This document shows positions 43,129 to 52,603 of a DNA stretch of 64,000 nucleotides, in pieces. Below the pieces are notes generated by a model. That model worked only from the letters and a program-made list of their open reading frames with translations, did no database searches and was not told the DNA's origin. Both the position numbers and the translations under genes were made by a program. The first letter of the stretch is position 1; the number at the start of each line of letters is the position of its first letter. Source of the stretch: Litorivicinus sp. (GTDB taxonomy: Bacteria > Pseudomonadota > Gammaproteobacteria > Pseudomonadales > Litorivicinaceae); the NCBI GenBank assembly GCA_028339155.1, contig JAOLBK010000005.1, forward strand, positions 62,001-126,000, in the 5' to 3' direction.

Positions 43129-45948
43129 TCAGAATCCAGACATGTGGCGGTGTGATCGAGATTTAGAGAGCTGTACTGGGGTGTGCTTAAATTCCGGAAT
43201 TTTTCCGTTTGGATCGAGTTGATCTGAAGTAAGTATATTCGCAGCGGCTTCATAAAAAGCAAAAGGCAAGAATACCGTGCCTTTTGCCAATGTTTCGTCT
43301 ATTCGTGCAGATGCACTTATATCGCCTCTAATCGAAAAGATTGAAACCATATCACCTTTGAGAACGTTTAGATCCTCAGCATCTTTCGGACTCAAAAAAA
43401 TCTCAGGACATGGTTGTAGGCTGTTGAGAGTGAATGCTCTTCGGGTCATGCTACCAGTGTGCCAGTGCTCGAGCAGCCGTCCGGTGATAAGAGAAAATGG
43501 ATAAGTATGATTGGTTTTCTCGGTTTGCCCTCGATATTGAGTCGGTAAAATTCTCATTTTCCCTGACTCAGTGGGGAATCTATCGACGAAGACCACTGAG
43601 CTACCTTCTTCCGTGGTCTTTGCGCATGGATAGGTAACAGATTTCTCAATCTCCAATCGGGCCCAGGGAATACCTGCAAAAGACTCACCCATCACGTCCC
43701 TCAATTCACTGTATATTCCAGACACTCCGTGATACTCGCCTGAGTATGCCCAGTTCAATCCGAGACGATGGGCTATTTGTTGAATAATCCAGATATCGGC
43801 CTTTGCTTCTCCTGGCGGATTGACGGCAGCTTTACCCAATTGCACCACTCGATCTGTATTCGTCACGGTACCTGTTTTCTCGGGCCACGCACTGGCAGGC
43901 AGTATGACGTCGGCCAAAAGAGCGGTCTCTGTCATAAAAATCTCTTGTACGACCAAATGGTCCAGGGCGGCTAATGCCGCTCGCGTGTGGTGCAAATTCG
44001 GGTCGCTCATGGCTGGATTTTCACCCATGATGTACAAACCACGGATCATAGGTGAGTCGGAATTTGGATTGGAAACCGCTTTCATGATCTCAACGGTGGT
44101 GAGCCCCTTTTTAGGGCTTAAAGAAGACGACCAGAAGTGTTCGAACCAGTCTTGGTTGTTCTTGTCTTCTACAGAACGGTAGTTCGGGTACATCATTGGT
44201 ATCAGGCCGGCATCGCTAGCCCCTTGAACATTATTTTGGCCCCGAAGTGGGTGAAGGCCTTGTCCTCTCTGGCCAAAATTTCCAGTGATGCCGGCTAATG
44301 CGATTAACGCTCGAACATTATCTGTACCATGCGTGTGCTGACTAACTCCCATACCCCAGAAGATCATTGCTCTGTCGGCTTTTGCATAGAGCCGTGCAGC
44401 GACCCGAATTTGTGTTGGAGAGACTCCGCAAAGTGGAGCCATTAATTCAGGAGAGAAATCTTGAATGTGGGCTTGGAATGCTTCAAAGCCATCCACTCTG
44501 TCGTCGATAAAGCATTTATTGACCAAGTCTTCTGTAACAACTACGTAAAGCATTGCGTTGATTAGGGCTATATCGGAACCAGGAGTTATTTGAAGGAATT
44601 CGGCAGAGAAGTCACTGATTTCAGTTTTTCTGGGGTCGGCTACAATAAGTTTGGTACCACTTTTTGTGGCGTTTTTAATCCATGTTGCTGCGACTGGGTG
44701 ATTGACGGTTGGATTACATCCGATCAAAAAAGCGACGTCGGCATACTTTATCTCTTGGACTTGATTGCTGACAGCTCCTGAGCCAATGCATTCGAGAAGG
44801 GCGGCTACGCTTGACGCGTGGCAGAGCCGAGTGCAGTGGTCAACATTATTTGTACCGAAACCACTTCGAATAAGTTTTTGGAATAAGTAGGCTTCTTCAT
44901 TACTGCCCTTGGCTGATCCTAGGCCAGCAAGGCAGTCAGGCTCGTGGTGATCGATAATTGTTTTAAATCCTGTTGCTGCTCTTTCTAGGGCCTCATCCCA
45001 CGAGACTTCTTGAAATAATTCAGACCAGTCAAAACTGCCTAAGTTCTCAGTATCAAGTAGCGATGGATCTTTTGGGGCCCCAGTTTTTCTTACGAGCGGC
45101 TTTGTTAGTCTGCTCGCACTTGAGACGTAGTCGAATCCAAATCGCCCCTTGACGCATAGCCGCCCGTGATTGGCTGGCCCATCGCGCCCATCAACACTAA
45201 TAATTTGCCCATTATTGACATGAAAGTTTAGCGCGCACCCGACGCCGCAGTATGGGCAGATAGACTCAATCGTTTGAGAATCTGCAATGGACTGATTGGC
45301 TATCAACGCCTGAGTCGGACAGGCTTGAACGCATTCGCCGCATCCCACGCAAGGGCTGTCTAAAATTGATTGATTTAATCCGAAAATAATTTTTGAGTCG
45401 GCGCCACGGCCCGCGACTCCGATAACACCATTTTCCTGCTCTTCTTGGCACGCGCGAACGCATTTGTCGCATTGAATACAAGCCGTTTGGTCAAAAATGA
45501 AAGCAGGGTGTGAGTCATCAGGCTTAGGAAGTGAATGAGTCATTTCATCGTATGCTCTGCGAGGTCGTATATTGTATTCGGTAAGCCATTTGGAGAGTTC
45601 GTTTGTTGGCGTGGTTTGATCAATGATTTCAGGTGTTAATCCAGACTCCGTGGCAAGTAACTCCAGTACGGTATTTCTGACCGACTGTACGCGTTTGGAA
45701 TTGGTTACAATCTCGATTCCATCGGCGACCAGTCTGCGGCAACTGGGCACAAGCGTTCTTTCACCATGGACCTCTACCAAGCAGGCTCTGCAATTCCCAT
45801 CTGGCCGCCAACCTTCTTGATGGCAGAGGGTTGGGATTTCGATACCGGAAGCCTTAGCGACATCCAAGATAGTGTGAGAGGAATCAACGACAAGACGGAC
45901 TCCATTCAGAACAATTGAGACTGTGTTTTCAGGGTGGGTTTCACTCAT
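43129..45948 (-). CDS. fdsA: NAD-dependent formate dehydrogenase, alpha (catalytic) subunit
   Basis: This 939-aa Mo/W-bisPGD formate dehydrogenase catalytic subunit oxidises formate to CO2 and passes electrons to the NADH-producing subunit. An N-terminal 2Fe-2S domain (LCHQEGWRPDGNCRACLVEV) is followed by a His-Cys3 type stretch, two 4Fe-4S clusters (CIQCDKCVRACQ, CVGCGECVQAC), the 4Fe-4S site CPYCGVGC and the molybdopterin domains. The active-site pair is Cys-His in TRLCHASSV, so it is a Cys enzyme and not a selenoenzyme. The C-terminal DMSO-reductase-like barrel includes TGRLLEHWHTGSMTRR. Its start overlaps the beta-subunit stop by eight bases. It is soluble, with no Tat signal. Confidence 0.92.
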   Translation of the reverse strand: MSETHPENTVSIVLNGVRLVVDSSHTILDVAKASGIEIPTLCHQEGWRPDGNCRACLVEVHGERTLVPSCRRLVADGIEIVTNSKRVQSVRNTVLELLATESGLTPEIIDQTTPTNELSKWLTEYNIRPRRAYDEMTHSLPKPDDSHPAFIFDQTACIQCDKCVRACQEEQENGVIGVAGRGADSKIIFGLNQSILDSPCVGCGECVQACPTQALIANQSIADSQTIESICPYCGVGCALNFHVNNGQIISVDGRDGPANHGRLCVKGRFGFDYVSSASRLTKPLVRKTGAPKDPSLLDTENLGSFDWSELFQEVSWDEALERAATGFKTIIDHHEPDCLAGLGSAKGSNEEAYLFQKLIRSGFGTNNVDHCTRLCHASSVAALLECIGSGAVSNQVQEIKYADVAFLIGCNPTVNHPVAATWIKNATKSGTKLIVADPRKTEISDFSAEFLQITPGSDIALINAMLYVVVTEDLVNKCFIDDRVDGFEAFQAHIQDFSPELMAPLCGVSPTQIRVAARLYAKADRAMIFWGMGVSQHTHGTDNVRALIALAGITGNFGQRGQGLHPLRGQNNVQGASDAGLIPMMYPNYRSVEDKNNQDWFEHFWSSSLSPKKGLTTVEIMKAVSNPNSDSPMIRGLYIMGENPAMSDPNLHHTRAALAALDHLVVQEIFMTETALLADVILPASAWPEKTGTVTNTDRVVQLGKAAVNPPGEAKADIWIIQQIAHRLGLNWAYSGEYHGVSGIYSELRDVMGESFAGIPWARLEIEKSVTYPCAKTTEEGSSVVFVDRFPTESGKMRILPTQYRGQTEKTNHTYPFSLITGRLLEHWHTGSMTRRAFTLNSLQPCPEIFLSPKDAEDLNVLKGDMVSIFSIRGDISASARIDETLAKGTVFLPFAFYEAAANILTSDQLDPNGKIPEFKHTPVQLSKSRSHRHMSGF

Positions 45949-47656
45949 CGTTGATTACCTCACTCGAAAAAAAACGGTTGACCGATTCAATGACATTTGG
46001 CGCGGCTTGTCCGAGTCCGCAGATGGATGCATCTCGCAATACACTGATCAGGTCGCCTAAGGATTCTTGATCCCATTTCTCAGCATGCATCAGATTTAAT
46101 GCGCGGCCTGTGCCTATGCGGCAGGGACTGCACTGCCCACAACTTTCATCTGCAAAGAAGGCCATCGCGTTTGTTGCAGCATCGCGCGCTTTGTCAATAT
46201 GGCTCATTACCACGATTGCTGCTGAGCCAATAAAGCACCCGTATTGACTCAGTGTGTCAAAGTCGAGAGGAATGTTATTGAGTCGTGCAGGAAGGATTCC
46301 GCCCGATGCTCCGCCGGGAAGATACCCGTATAATTCATGCTCTGCTTGCATCCCACCACAGTACTCCTCAATGAGCTCATGCAGAGTAATTCCGGCAGGC
46401 GCTAATTTGACGCCAGGACTTTTAATGCGACCACTCATGCTGAAACTTCTTAATCCACTACGATCTCGACGGCCATGACTAGTGAACCAATTGGAGCCGT
46501 GCTTGATGATATCCCTTATCCAAAATAATGTTTCAAAGTTATGAACCAATGACGGATGACCAAAAAGGCCGGTTTCTGCTACATAAGGTGGGCGATGACG
46601 GGGCTCACCACGTTTACCTTCAATTGATTCGATCAAGGCTGATTCTTCGCCACAAATGTAGGCGCCAGCACCGCGTCGGAGATCAATGAAACCACGATCG
46701 ATGATGCCTGCCTCTTCAATTTGTCTAATCGCATCAGATAAAACTTGGCGGCATCCGTGATACTCGTCACGAAGATAAATGAAACAACGAGAGATCCCAA
46801 CAATGTAGGCGGCAATCAATAAGCCTTCGAGAAATCTATGAGGATCACGCTCTAAATAGTTTCGATCCTTGAAAGTTCCTGGTTCTCCTTCGTCTAGATT
46901 TGCGACCAGGTATCGTGGTCCTGTGTGCTTCGAGACGATATCCCATTTTCGTCCTGCTGAGAAACCTGCGCCGCCAAGGCCACGCAGTTTGGAGGCGATC
47001 AATTCGTCAATTATTGAGCTTTTGGACATATCTCCTTTTCGCAATGATTCCAGGAGGTTGAATCCACCATTTCTTTTATAGGCTTTAAGTCCAACCCAGT
47101 CTGGATTAATAGTTTCACTGATCTTGATTTGTCCGTTGTGTTGGTGAACGACTTCGTTGAGGCTAAATTGATTGCGTTTATCGGATGCCGGAGGATGAGA
47201 TATGTTGTTTTCTGCAATTGAGGAAAGCACCTTTTGGGTAGTCGCGTTGATGATTGGATATTGATGTAAAACCGCAACAGGAGCCTGTTCGCATCGTCCA
47301 ACGCATGGCGCATCAACGATATTGATGTTTGAGTTAGTTGAGAGTTCTTGTGATAACGACTGTGCAAGTTCTCTGCTGCCTGCCATGCAGCAACTGAAAC
47401 CGTTGCATATACGTAACGTCGTAATTTTTTTGAGGGGGGTATGGTCAACAATTTTGAAGTGGTGGTAAAAGGAGGCAACACCGAACACGTCAGCTTCATT
47501 GCGTCCTATTAGTTTTGATAACTGACTCAAATGAGGCTTTGGTAAGCAGCCAAAGTAGTCATTAATTCGATGCAGATACTCGATTAATCGATCTGGAAAA
47601 TACTGGCTTTCATTGATTAGAGTTTTCGTCTCAATTTTTGAATTTACCTCGAACAT
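45941..47656 (-). CDS. NAD-dependent formate dehydrogenase, fused gamma-beta subunit
   Basis: This 571-aa fusion has an N-terminal NuoE/FdsG-like thioredoxin-fold 2Fe-2S domain (Cys in CNGFSCCMAGSR and later CVGRCEQAP) and a NuoF/FdsB-like domain. The latter has NAD/FMN-binding GLGGAGFSAGRKW and NLDEGEPGTFKDR, the SLBB region and a C-terminal 4Fe-4S site SCGQCSPCRIGTGR. It transfers electrons from FdsA to NAD+. In many bacteria gamma and beta are separate genes. It lies directly upstream of the alpha subunit. No fdsC/fdsD accessory gene follows in this window. Confidence 0.92.
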   Translation of the reverse strand: MFEVNSKIETKTLINESQYFPDRLIEYLHRINDYFGCLPKPHLSQLSKLIGRNEADVFGVASFYHHFKIVDHTPLKKITTLRICNGFSCCMAGSRELAQSLSQELSTNSNINIVDAPCVGRCEQAPVAVLHQYPIINATTQKVLSSIAENNISHPPASDKRNQFSLNEVVHQHNGQIKISETINPDWVGLKAYKRNGGFNLLESLRKGDMSKSSIIDELIASKLRGLGGAGFSAGRKWDIVSKHTGPRYLVANLDEGEPGTFKDRNYLERDPHRFLEGLLIAAYIVGISRCFIYLRDEYHGCRQVLSDAIRQIEEAGIIDRGFIDLRRGAGAYICGEESALIESIEGKRGEPRHRPPYVAETGLFGHPSLVHNFETLFWIRDIIKHGSNWFTSHGRRDRSGLRSFSMSGRIKSPGVKLAPAGITLHELIEEYCGGMQAEHELYGYLPGGASGGILPARLNNIPLDFDTLSQYGCFIGSAAIVVMSHIDKARDAATNAMAFFADESCGQCSPCRIGTGRALNLMHAEKWDQESLGDLISVLRDASICGLGQAAPNVIESVNRFFSSEVINDE

Positions 47657-47794
47657 ACCTACCTAGTTTTGAATTTTGCAGTTTATATATATCTCATACT
47701 GGCTGAATAAATAAGTTAAAAAGCAACCGGCGCGGGGTATTTTCAATAAACTTAGAAAATTTCCCTCATTTGAGCCCGAGCGATTAGAAATTTT

Positions 47795-48316
47795 TTAATC
47801 GACGTTATTTACATACTCGATGGCTGGTTTTCTAATCCATGAAACATTCATTTCCACACCCGCAGCTGAAAATAAATTCATAACAGGGCATCGAAACTCT
47901 ACATTTTTGGAAAGCTTTAGCAGTCGTTCATCACTCTCATCGGTAAAAATAGTTATTTCTAAGGAGAGTTCTTCAAAGTAAGGCCTTATCCCAGGAACAC
48001 CTTTCGGACCCCTAACATCAATTTGGGATTCGCAACGAAGATCAACGCCGACATAGTCAAAATTCATGGCAGTAGCTACCCCATGAATGATTACCCCATC
48101 ACACCCAACCAGGGCCGCAAGAGTCATTTCTAGGGGACTTGGTGCCGTATTCGTGCCTCCAAGTGTATCCGGTTCGTCAGAATAGATAGGCTTAAAGTCC
48201 CTGACTTGAATTTTTGTTCTCGTGCCGGAAGCGTTGGTCGCTTTGACATGTCTAACTGCGATCTTTTTTGTATTAGGATCAATGCTTGGTTCAATGATAT
48301 CAGGATCAATTTGCAT
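47795..48316 (-). CDS. OsmC-like peroxiredoxin-fold protein
   Basis: This 173-aa OsmC/YhfA-type protein has two redox Cys, in LVGCDGVIIHG and FRCPVMNLFSAAG, as expected for OsmC/Ohr hydroperoxide reductases or YhfA relatives. It is encoded between the fused TctAB permease (11 bases) and the formate dehydrogenase genes. It may detoxify peroxide or handle an acyl-thiol intermediate. The start is ATG 48316, followed by MQIDPDIIEPSID. Confidence 0.85.
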   Translation of the reverse strand: MQIDPDIIEPSIDPNTKKIAVRHVKATNASGTRTKIQVRDFKPIYSDEPDTLGGTNTAPSPLEMTLAALVGCDGVIIHGVATAMNFDYVGVDLRCESQIDVRGPKGVPGIRPYFEELSLEITIFTDESDERLLKLSKNVEFRCPVMNLFSAAGVEMNVSWIRKPAIEYVNNVD

Positions 48317-48326
48317 GAAAATTTCT

Positions 48327-50255
48327 CTATATTAATGGGCCAAAAATGCCATCAGGTGCCCCATTTCGCAGGATACTGAATAGCAAAAAACTTAGGGTGC
48401 AGATTACGGTTCCGTAGAGCAATCCCGTATGAATACGCATTTTTGCGCAAGAAAAAAGCATCCAGGCCACAAAAGGGGGTGTTGCTATGGTAAATCCGAC
48501 AATAAAGATAGCAAACACGTAGAGACCTAAAGACAAAAGGTATGGCAGTTCTTTGATCGATTGGGGCATTAGATCTTTGTCTCGCTCTCGGCATAAGTAG
48601 CCTCTGATCAGGAGAAAGCAGGTGACCGGGATTCCCGGAATAAGCGCTAGCCAGGGAAGGAGACGAGAATCGGGACTATAAGTTAAACTCTCAAAGAAAG
48701 CCCATGTGAATAAAGATAGAACAGTCAGGGAAAGAGCGAGATTAACAGGGCTTCCTAAGCCTTTTTCTCTTTCAACGTCTTGTACTTTTCCTTCTTTTTC
48801 AAACCTCGATTTCCAGAGACGGTAGATGAATGGCGCCAGCATGAGGCCGATAATGATCAATACGCCAGGCCTCATAAGCCACGACCACCCATGGATTTGA
48901 TTGGATAACCAGAAGTATTGTTCCATAGGGTCAGCCAAAACAAATCCTACAAGAGCCGGGGCCCTCGGCCAATCGGCATGCTTCATGGCCCATCCAATAA
49001 GTCCCATTAAAAGGAGCATGAACATATCGCCCATTGTGCTTGTCGATTGGTAAGCACCCATCACCATCACGAGTACTAATGGCGCGGCAATTAAGGCAAA
49101 AGGGAGTTTGGTTAGTCGCGCTAGTGCCGGAGCGATTAAAAAACAGATGATTGCACCGATCACAGAAGCAAGTGCCACTGACCAAACAATTAAAAACATA
49201 AGTTCCGGATTTTGAGTAATCATTCTAGGGCCAGGGTAGTAACCAAAGCTAAATAAGGCGCCTAAAAATATCGCTGCCGCCGGACCACCTGGAACACTAA
49301 ATAGTAGCGTGGGAATTAAATCGGAAATAATAGTCGCATTATTTGCCCCTTCGGCAGCTGCGACTCCCCGTATGTCTCCTTTCCCAAAGTATTTTGGTTC
49401 TTTGCTCGATCTAATTGCGTGACCGTATGCGACCCAAGTCGACGCCGATGCTCCCACCGCGGGCACAAACCCACCAAATACACCGATTAAGGCGCATCGA
49501 AAAATTAGCCAACGATGCTTAAGGAATTCGAGAAAACCATCCTTCCAATGAGTAACAGGTACTTCGCCTCTCGAAATGCCGCCACCAGAGGCTAACATCG
49601 ATATAACTTCAGCGACGCCGAATAGCCCAAGAGCAACGATCGTTAGAGAGAGACCGTCTAATAAATACACTTGGTCGAATGTAAATCTGAAGTCTGCGTC
49701 TGCAGAAGCTGGCCCTACTGAGCCTAAAAATATACCTAAAAACGCAGCGGCCAAACCCCTAGATAAATTTTTCCCTAGCATAGAGCTGGCGAAAAATAGG
49801 CCCACTATTGCGAACATAAAAAGCTCAGGTGTGCCCAGTGCCAGCACTATTGGCCCAGCTACGGGAATTGCAAAAAGTAGAATTAATGCGCCTAGAAGGC
49901 CTCCAACCATACTGGCCAAAAAGCCTACGCCAAGTGCGGTTGCCGCCTTCCCTTGCTTTGCTAAGGCGTGACCTTCAATTGCGGTTGGTGCTGATGCCGG
50001 GGAGCCGGGTGCACCTATTAATACGGACGTAATGGTATCTGCAGTGTAGACAACTGAGATTGCACCGAGAAGCATTGCTAGGCCAGTGTAATCATCTAGA
50101 AAGTAGATGAACGGCAGTAAGATGGAAACTGCTGCAACTCCGCCAAGACCGGGGAGCATGCCAAAAATCATTCCAACAGCCATGCCAACAAACAAGGCGG
50201 CAAGCCGAATGGGGTCAAGAAGCGCCTCAATGGCGGGGAGGGCGTGTTCTAGCAC
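48327..50255 (-). CDS. Fused TctA-TctB permease of a TTT system
   Basis: This 642-aa membrane protein's first ~500 residues are TctA, with GMLPGLGGVAAVSIL, GAPGSPASAPTAIEG, AVGASASTWVAYG and TLLFSVPGGPAAAIF motifs. The last ~140 residues hold four more hydrophobic helices (FTWAFFESLTY, LLPWLALIPGIPV, then a third and fourth) matching a TctB domain. No separate TctB gene exists in this operon, so the fusion is likely real. It works with the TctC encoded upstream. This contrasts with separate tctA and tctB at 40-42 kb. Confidence 0.9.
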   Translation of the reverse strand: MLEHALPAIEALLDPIRLAALFVGMAVGMIFGMLPGLGGVAAVSILLPFIYFLDDYTGLAMLLGAISVVYTADTITSVLIGAPGSPASAPTAIEGHALAKQGKAATALGVGFLASMVGGLLGALILLFAIPVAGPIVLALGTPELFMFAIVGLFFASSMLGKNLSRGLAAAFLGIFLGSVGPASADADFRFTFDQVYLLDGLSLTIVALGLFGVAEVISMLASGGGISRGEVPVTHWKDGFLEFLKHRWLIFRCALIGVFGGFVPAVGASASTWVAYGHAIRSSKEPKYFGKGDIRGVAAAEGANNATIISDLIPTLLFSVPGGPAAAIFLGALFSFGYYPGPRMITQNPELMFLIVWSVALASVIGAIICFLIAPALARLTKLPFALIAAPLVLVMVMGAYQSTSTMGDMFMLLLMGLIGWAMKHADWPRAPALVGFVLADPMEQYFWLSNQIHGWSWLMRPGVLIIIGLMLAPFIYRLWKSRFEKEGKVQDVEREKGLGSPVNLALSLTVLSLFTWAFFESLTYSPDSRLLPWLALIPGIPVTCFLLIRGYLCRERDKDLMPQSIKELPYLLSLGLYVFAIFIVGFTIATPPFVAWMLFSCAKMRIHTGLLYGTVICTLSFLLFSILRNGAPDGIFGPLI

Positions 50256-50273
50256 AGAATCTCCAAATTATTT

Positions 50274-50312
50274 GTTGATCTCAGCGCGCCAAAGCGGCTT
50301 GCTGAGATCAAC
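50274..50312 (-). terminator. Hairpin between TctC and TctAB genes
   Basis: GTTGATCTCAGC / GCTGAGATCAAC is a perfect 12-bp stem (50274-50285 and 50301-50312) with a 15-base loop, between tctC and the permease gene on the minus strand. It has no T tract. Confidence 0.7.
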
Positions 50313-50323
50313 ATATTAAGAGT

Positions 50324-51400
50324 CTAAAACTTTACGCCGAACTTGGTCGATAAAAGTTCACGGAGGTATTTTTTAACTTCAGGAGAAGCGCTTAATGCTG
50401 ATTTAACAGCTTTTTCTGTCGCTGGTCCTGCAGATAATCTAGCTCCATTCGTCACTTTTTTACTCTCTTTTTGGAACTCGGGGTCGGCATTTATCGCGGC
50501 GGCCGCTTTTGCAAAAGCATCCAAGACGTCTTGCGGGGTATCAGGATGCATGTAGGCGGTCAGCCCGTAAGCATACGTGACCGAAGCAATTGCCTCGAAT
50601 GCGTCCCATTCAATACCTGATGGATCCTTACCATAAAGATTTTTGTAAACTTCATAAACGGACGGGAGGTCAGGTGCTATCGGATCACGCTTTCTGAGAT
50701 TTCCGTTCGCATCTACTGCACCGCCAGTCCATAAAGGAACAGCTTTGCCCTCAGCAACAGAAGGGACCACCTGAGTTAGGTACACAGGCGTGAACTGGTA
50801 GTCCAAGTTTGTTTCACCTTGAGCGAACGCCAAGCGAGCCGGTCCACGACCTTTGAATCCGAGCACTGATTTCACGTCTAGACCAAGCACCTCAAATGAA
50901 AGAAGCCCAGGTAAGTCGGAGGCAGAAGCAGAGATGCCACCATAAACTAATGGTTGCTTGGATTTCTTGATATCCGATGCAGATTTAATTCCTGTGTCCG
51001 GAGATGTGTAAGCGACTGCGCTAAATGGATGGCTGTATGCGACTCGGTAATCTGCCAAGCGATATGCAACGCCCTTCTTTCCTAAAACAAATGGGTTTGC
51101 CGTAGACGAGGTTGTAAACAGAATGGTTGTTCCATCTGATTTTGCGTTTTTCTCAAACCAGTTGGCTCCTAAAATAGAACCACCGCCTGGCCTATCAACA
51201 ACGTTGATGTCTGGATTGCCTGGCAAGTGTTTTTCTAAGTAGGGTTCGAGAAATTTTGCGGATACAAAGGTGGCTCCGCCGGGGCTGAATGGCACTACGA
51301 TCTCAATCGTTTTACCTTTGAAGTGACCTCCTGCAGACACTTCTAAGGCAAATATCGCCGTACTGAGAATCGCCATTTTTTTTAGACTACAACTGAACAT
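50324..51400 (-). CDS. TctC-family solute-binding protein
   Basis: This TTT periplasmic receptor (358 aa) has a signal peptide MFSCSLKKMAILSTAIFALE followed by a mature start GGHFKGKTIEIVVPF and SPGGATFVSAKFL in the ligand loop. I chose ATG 51400 because it begins a signal peptide and has AAGGAT upstream; the frame stays open to 51481. The central RPGGGSILGANWF and PLVYGGISASASDLPG are family-like. It is followed by a hairpin and then the fused permease. A FAH-family hydrolase gene is upstream in the same operon, which suggests a ring-cleavage-like oxo acid as substrate class. Confidence 0.9.
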   Translation of the reverse strand: MFSCSLKKMAILSTAIFALEVSAGGHFKGKTIEIVVPFSPGGATFVSAKFLEPYLEKHLPGNPDINVVDRPGGGSILGANWFEKNAKSDGTTILFTTSSTANPFVLGKKGVAYRLADYRVAYSHPFSAVAYTSPDTGIKSASDIKKSKQPLVYGGISASASDLPGLLSFEVLGLDVKSVLGFKGRGPARLAFAQGETNLDYQFTPVYLTQVVPSVAEGKAVPLWTGGAVDANGNLRKRDPIAPDLPSVYEVYKNLYGKDPSGIEWDAFEAIASVTYAYGLTAYMHPDTPQDVLDAFAKAAAAINADPEFQKESKKVTNGARLSAGPATEKAVKSALSASPEVKKYLRELLSTKFGVKF

Positions 51401-51473
51401 AGCATTAATCCTTTTTCTTATTTTTTTAGCGGCGGTCAAATCTCTTTGATCGCCAAAAGTAGGCCACTTATAT

Positions 51474-52349
51474 TCAGCCAACTGTATTAGTCAGCGTGCC
51501 GCAGCCAGCTATAGACACACTAACTGTGTCGCCTTTCCCCAAATATTTAGGGGGATTGAACCCGATCCCAACGCCGACAGATGTTCCTGTAGCAATTATA
51601 TCGCCTGGGAGTAATGTCATCGTGCGGGACAAGGTTTCAATTAGAGTCGGGATGTCAAAAATGAGATCCGACACGCTAGCTTCTTGACGAATCTCTCCAT
51701 TCACGACCGTCCGCAGTTTTAAATCACCAACATTTGCTACCTCATCTGCGGTCAAAATCCATGGGCCCATCGGACAAAAGGTATTTAGGCTTTTGCCAAT
51801 CAGCCACTGATTGTGTTTCTTCTGAAGCTCTCTGGATGTTACATCGTTAATATTTACGTAACCAAATACGCAATTCATAGCCTCACTCTTTGTAACTCGA
51901 AAGGACTCTTTTCCAATAATTACACCCAGTTCGCCCTCATAGTCGACGCTTTCTGTTGGATCTAGCGACCCTAGGATCACGTCGTCTGGTCCGCACACGG
52001 AGGTTGTTGCTTTTGAGAAAATAATTGGATGTGGTGGCACATCTTCTTTGCTTGAGTCATAGCCACTGCCATGAAATTCAAGAGCATGGGCATAGTAATT
52101 CTTGCCTACACAAAAGATATTACGTATCGGTTTTGGTATTGGAGCGATTAATTGAACATCAGTAAGGGCGATTTCCGAACGCGCATTACTGGCATTTAGC
52201 CAATCTTGTGCAACGCCAGACTTTATTAAATTTAGAATAGATTGGTCTGATTCATGGCCCGATGCACAGACAACGATTTGATCGTTTTCCGTTAGATATC
52301 CCGCTCCTAGATTGCCAGATTTCTTCTCTTTAAATGTGACAATCCTCAT
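51474..52349 (-). CDS. Fumarylacetoacetate hydrolase-family protein
   Basis: This 291-aa protein of the FAH superfamily has NIFCVGKNYYAHALEFHG, then the metal ligands in DYEGELGVIIG (Glu-Glu), GYVNINDVTSRE (Asp), and the C-terminal GTSVGVGIGFNPP with GDTVSVSIAGCGTL. These features are typical of oxaloacetate decarboxylase/acylpyruvase or 2-hydroxyhepta-2,4-dienedioate isomerase-like enzymes. It probably hydrolyses, decarboxylates or isomerises a 2-oxo acid from ring cleavage. It is first gene of the operon with tctC and tctAB. The divergent 254-base region separates it from a second FAH-family gene. Confidence 0.9.
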   Translation of the reverse strand: MRIVTFKEKKSGNLGAGYLTENDQIVVCASGHESDQSILNLIKSGVAQDWLNASNARSEIALTDVQLIAPIPKPIRNIFCVGKNYYAHALEFHGSGYDSSKEDVPPHPIIFSKATTSVCGPDDVILGSLDPTESVDYEGELGVIIGKESFRVTKSEAMNCVFGYVNINDVTSRELQKKHNQWLIGKSLNTFCPMGPWILTADEVANVGDLKLRTVVNGEIRQEASVSDLIFDIPTLIETLSRTMTLLPGDIIATGTSVGVGIGFNPPKYLGKGDTVSVSIAGCGTLTNTVG

Positions 52350-52603
52350 GAACTATAAATTCCTTTTTCAACTTTATAAAATTTTTAACACAGAAACCGA
52401 AGGCTTACTTATGCAAGTTGAGGACGTGATATGTTGCTTTGGCATAATAAGAGACTGGAAATTCAATCTATCGTTAATCTAAATATATTCAGACGTAAAT
52501 TTTTATTATCTTCAAATTGTGTTACCTGTTAGAAAATCATAAAGAAGGTGATGATAAGAAGCAGTTTCAAAAGAAAAACAATATAGGACTTAGGAGTGGT
52601 CAA

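Noticed and set aside
43129-45948. Selenocysteine in the formate dehydrogenase
   Set aside because: The active-site codon is a Cys (TRLCHASS) and the frame has no internal TGA.
49576-50032. Long antisense open frames inside the TctAB gene
   Set aside because: They mirror codon bias of the TctAB gene and have no independent start or RBS.
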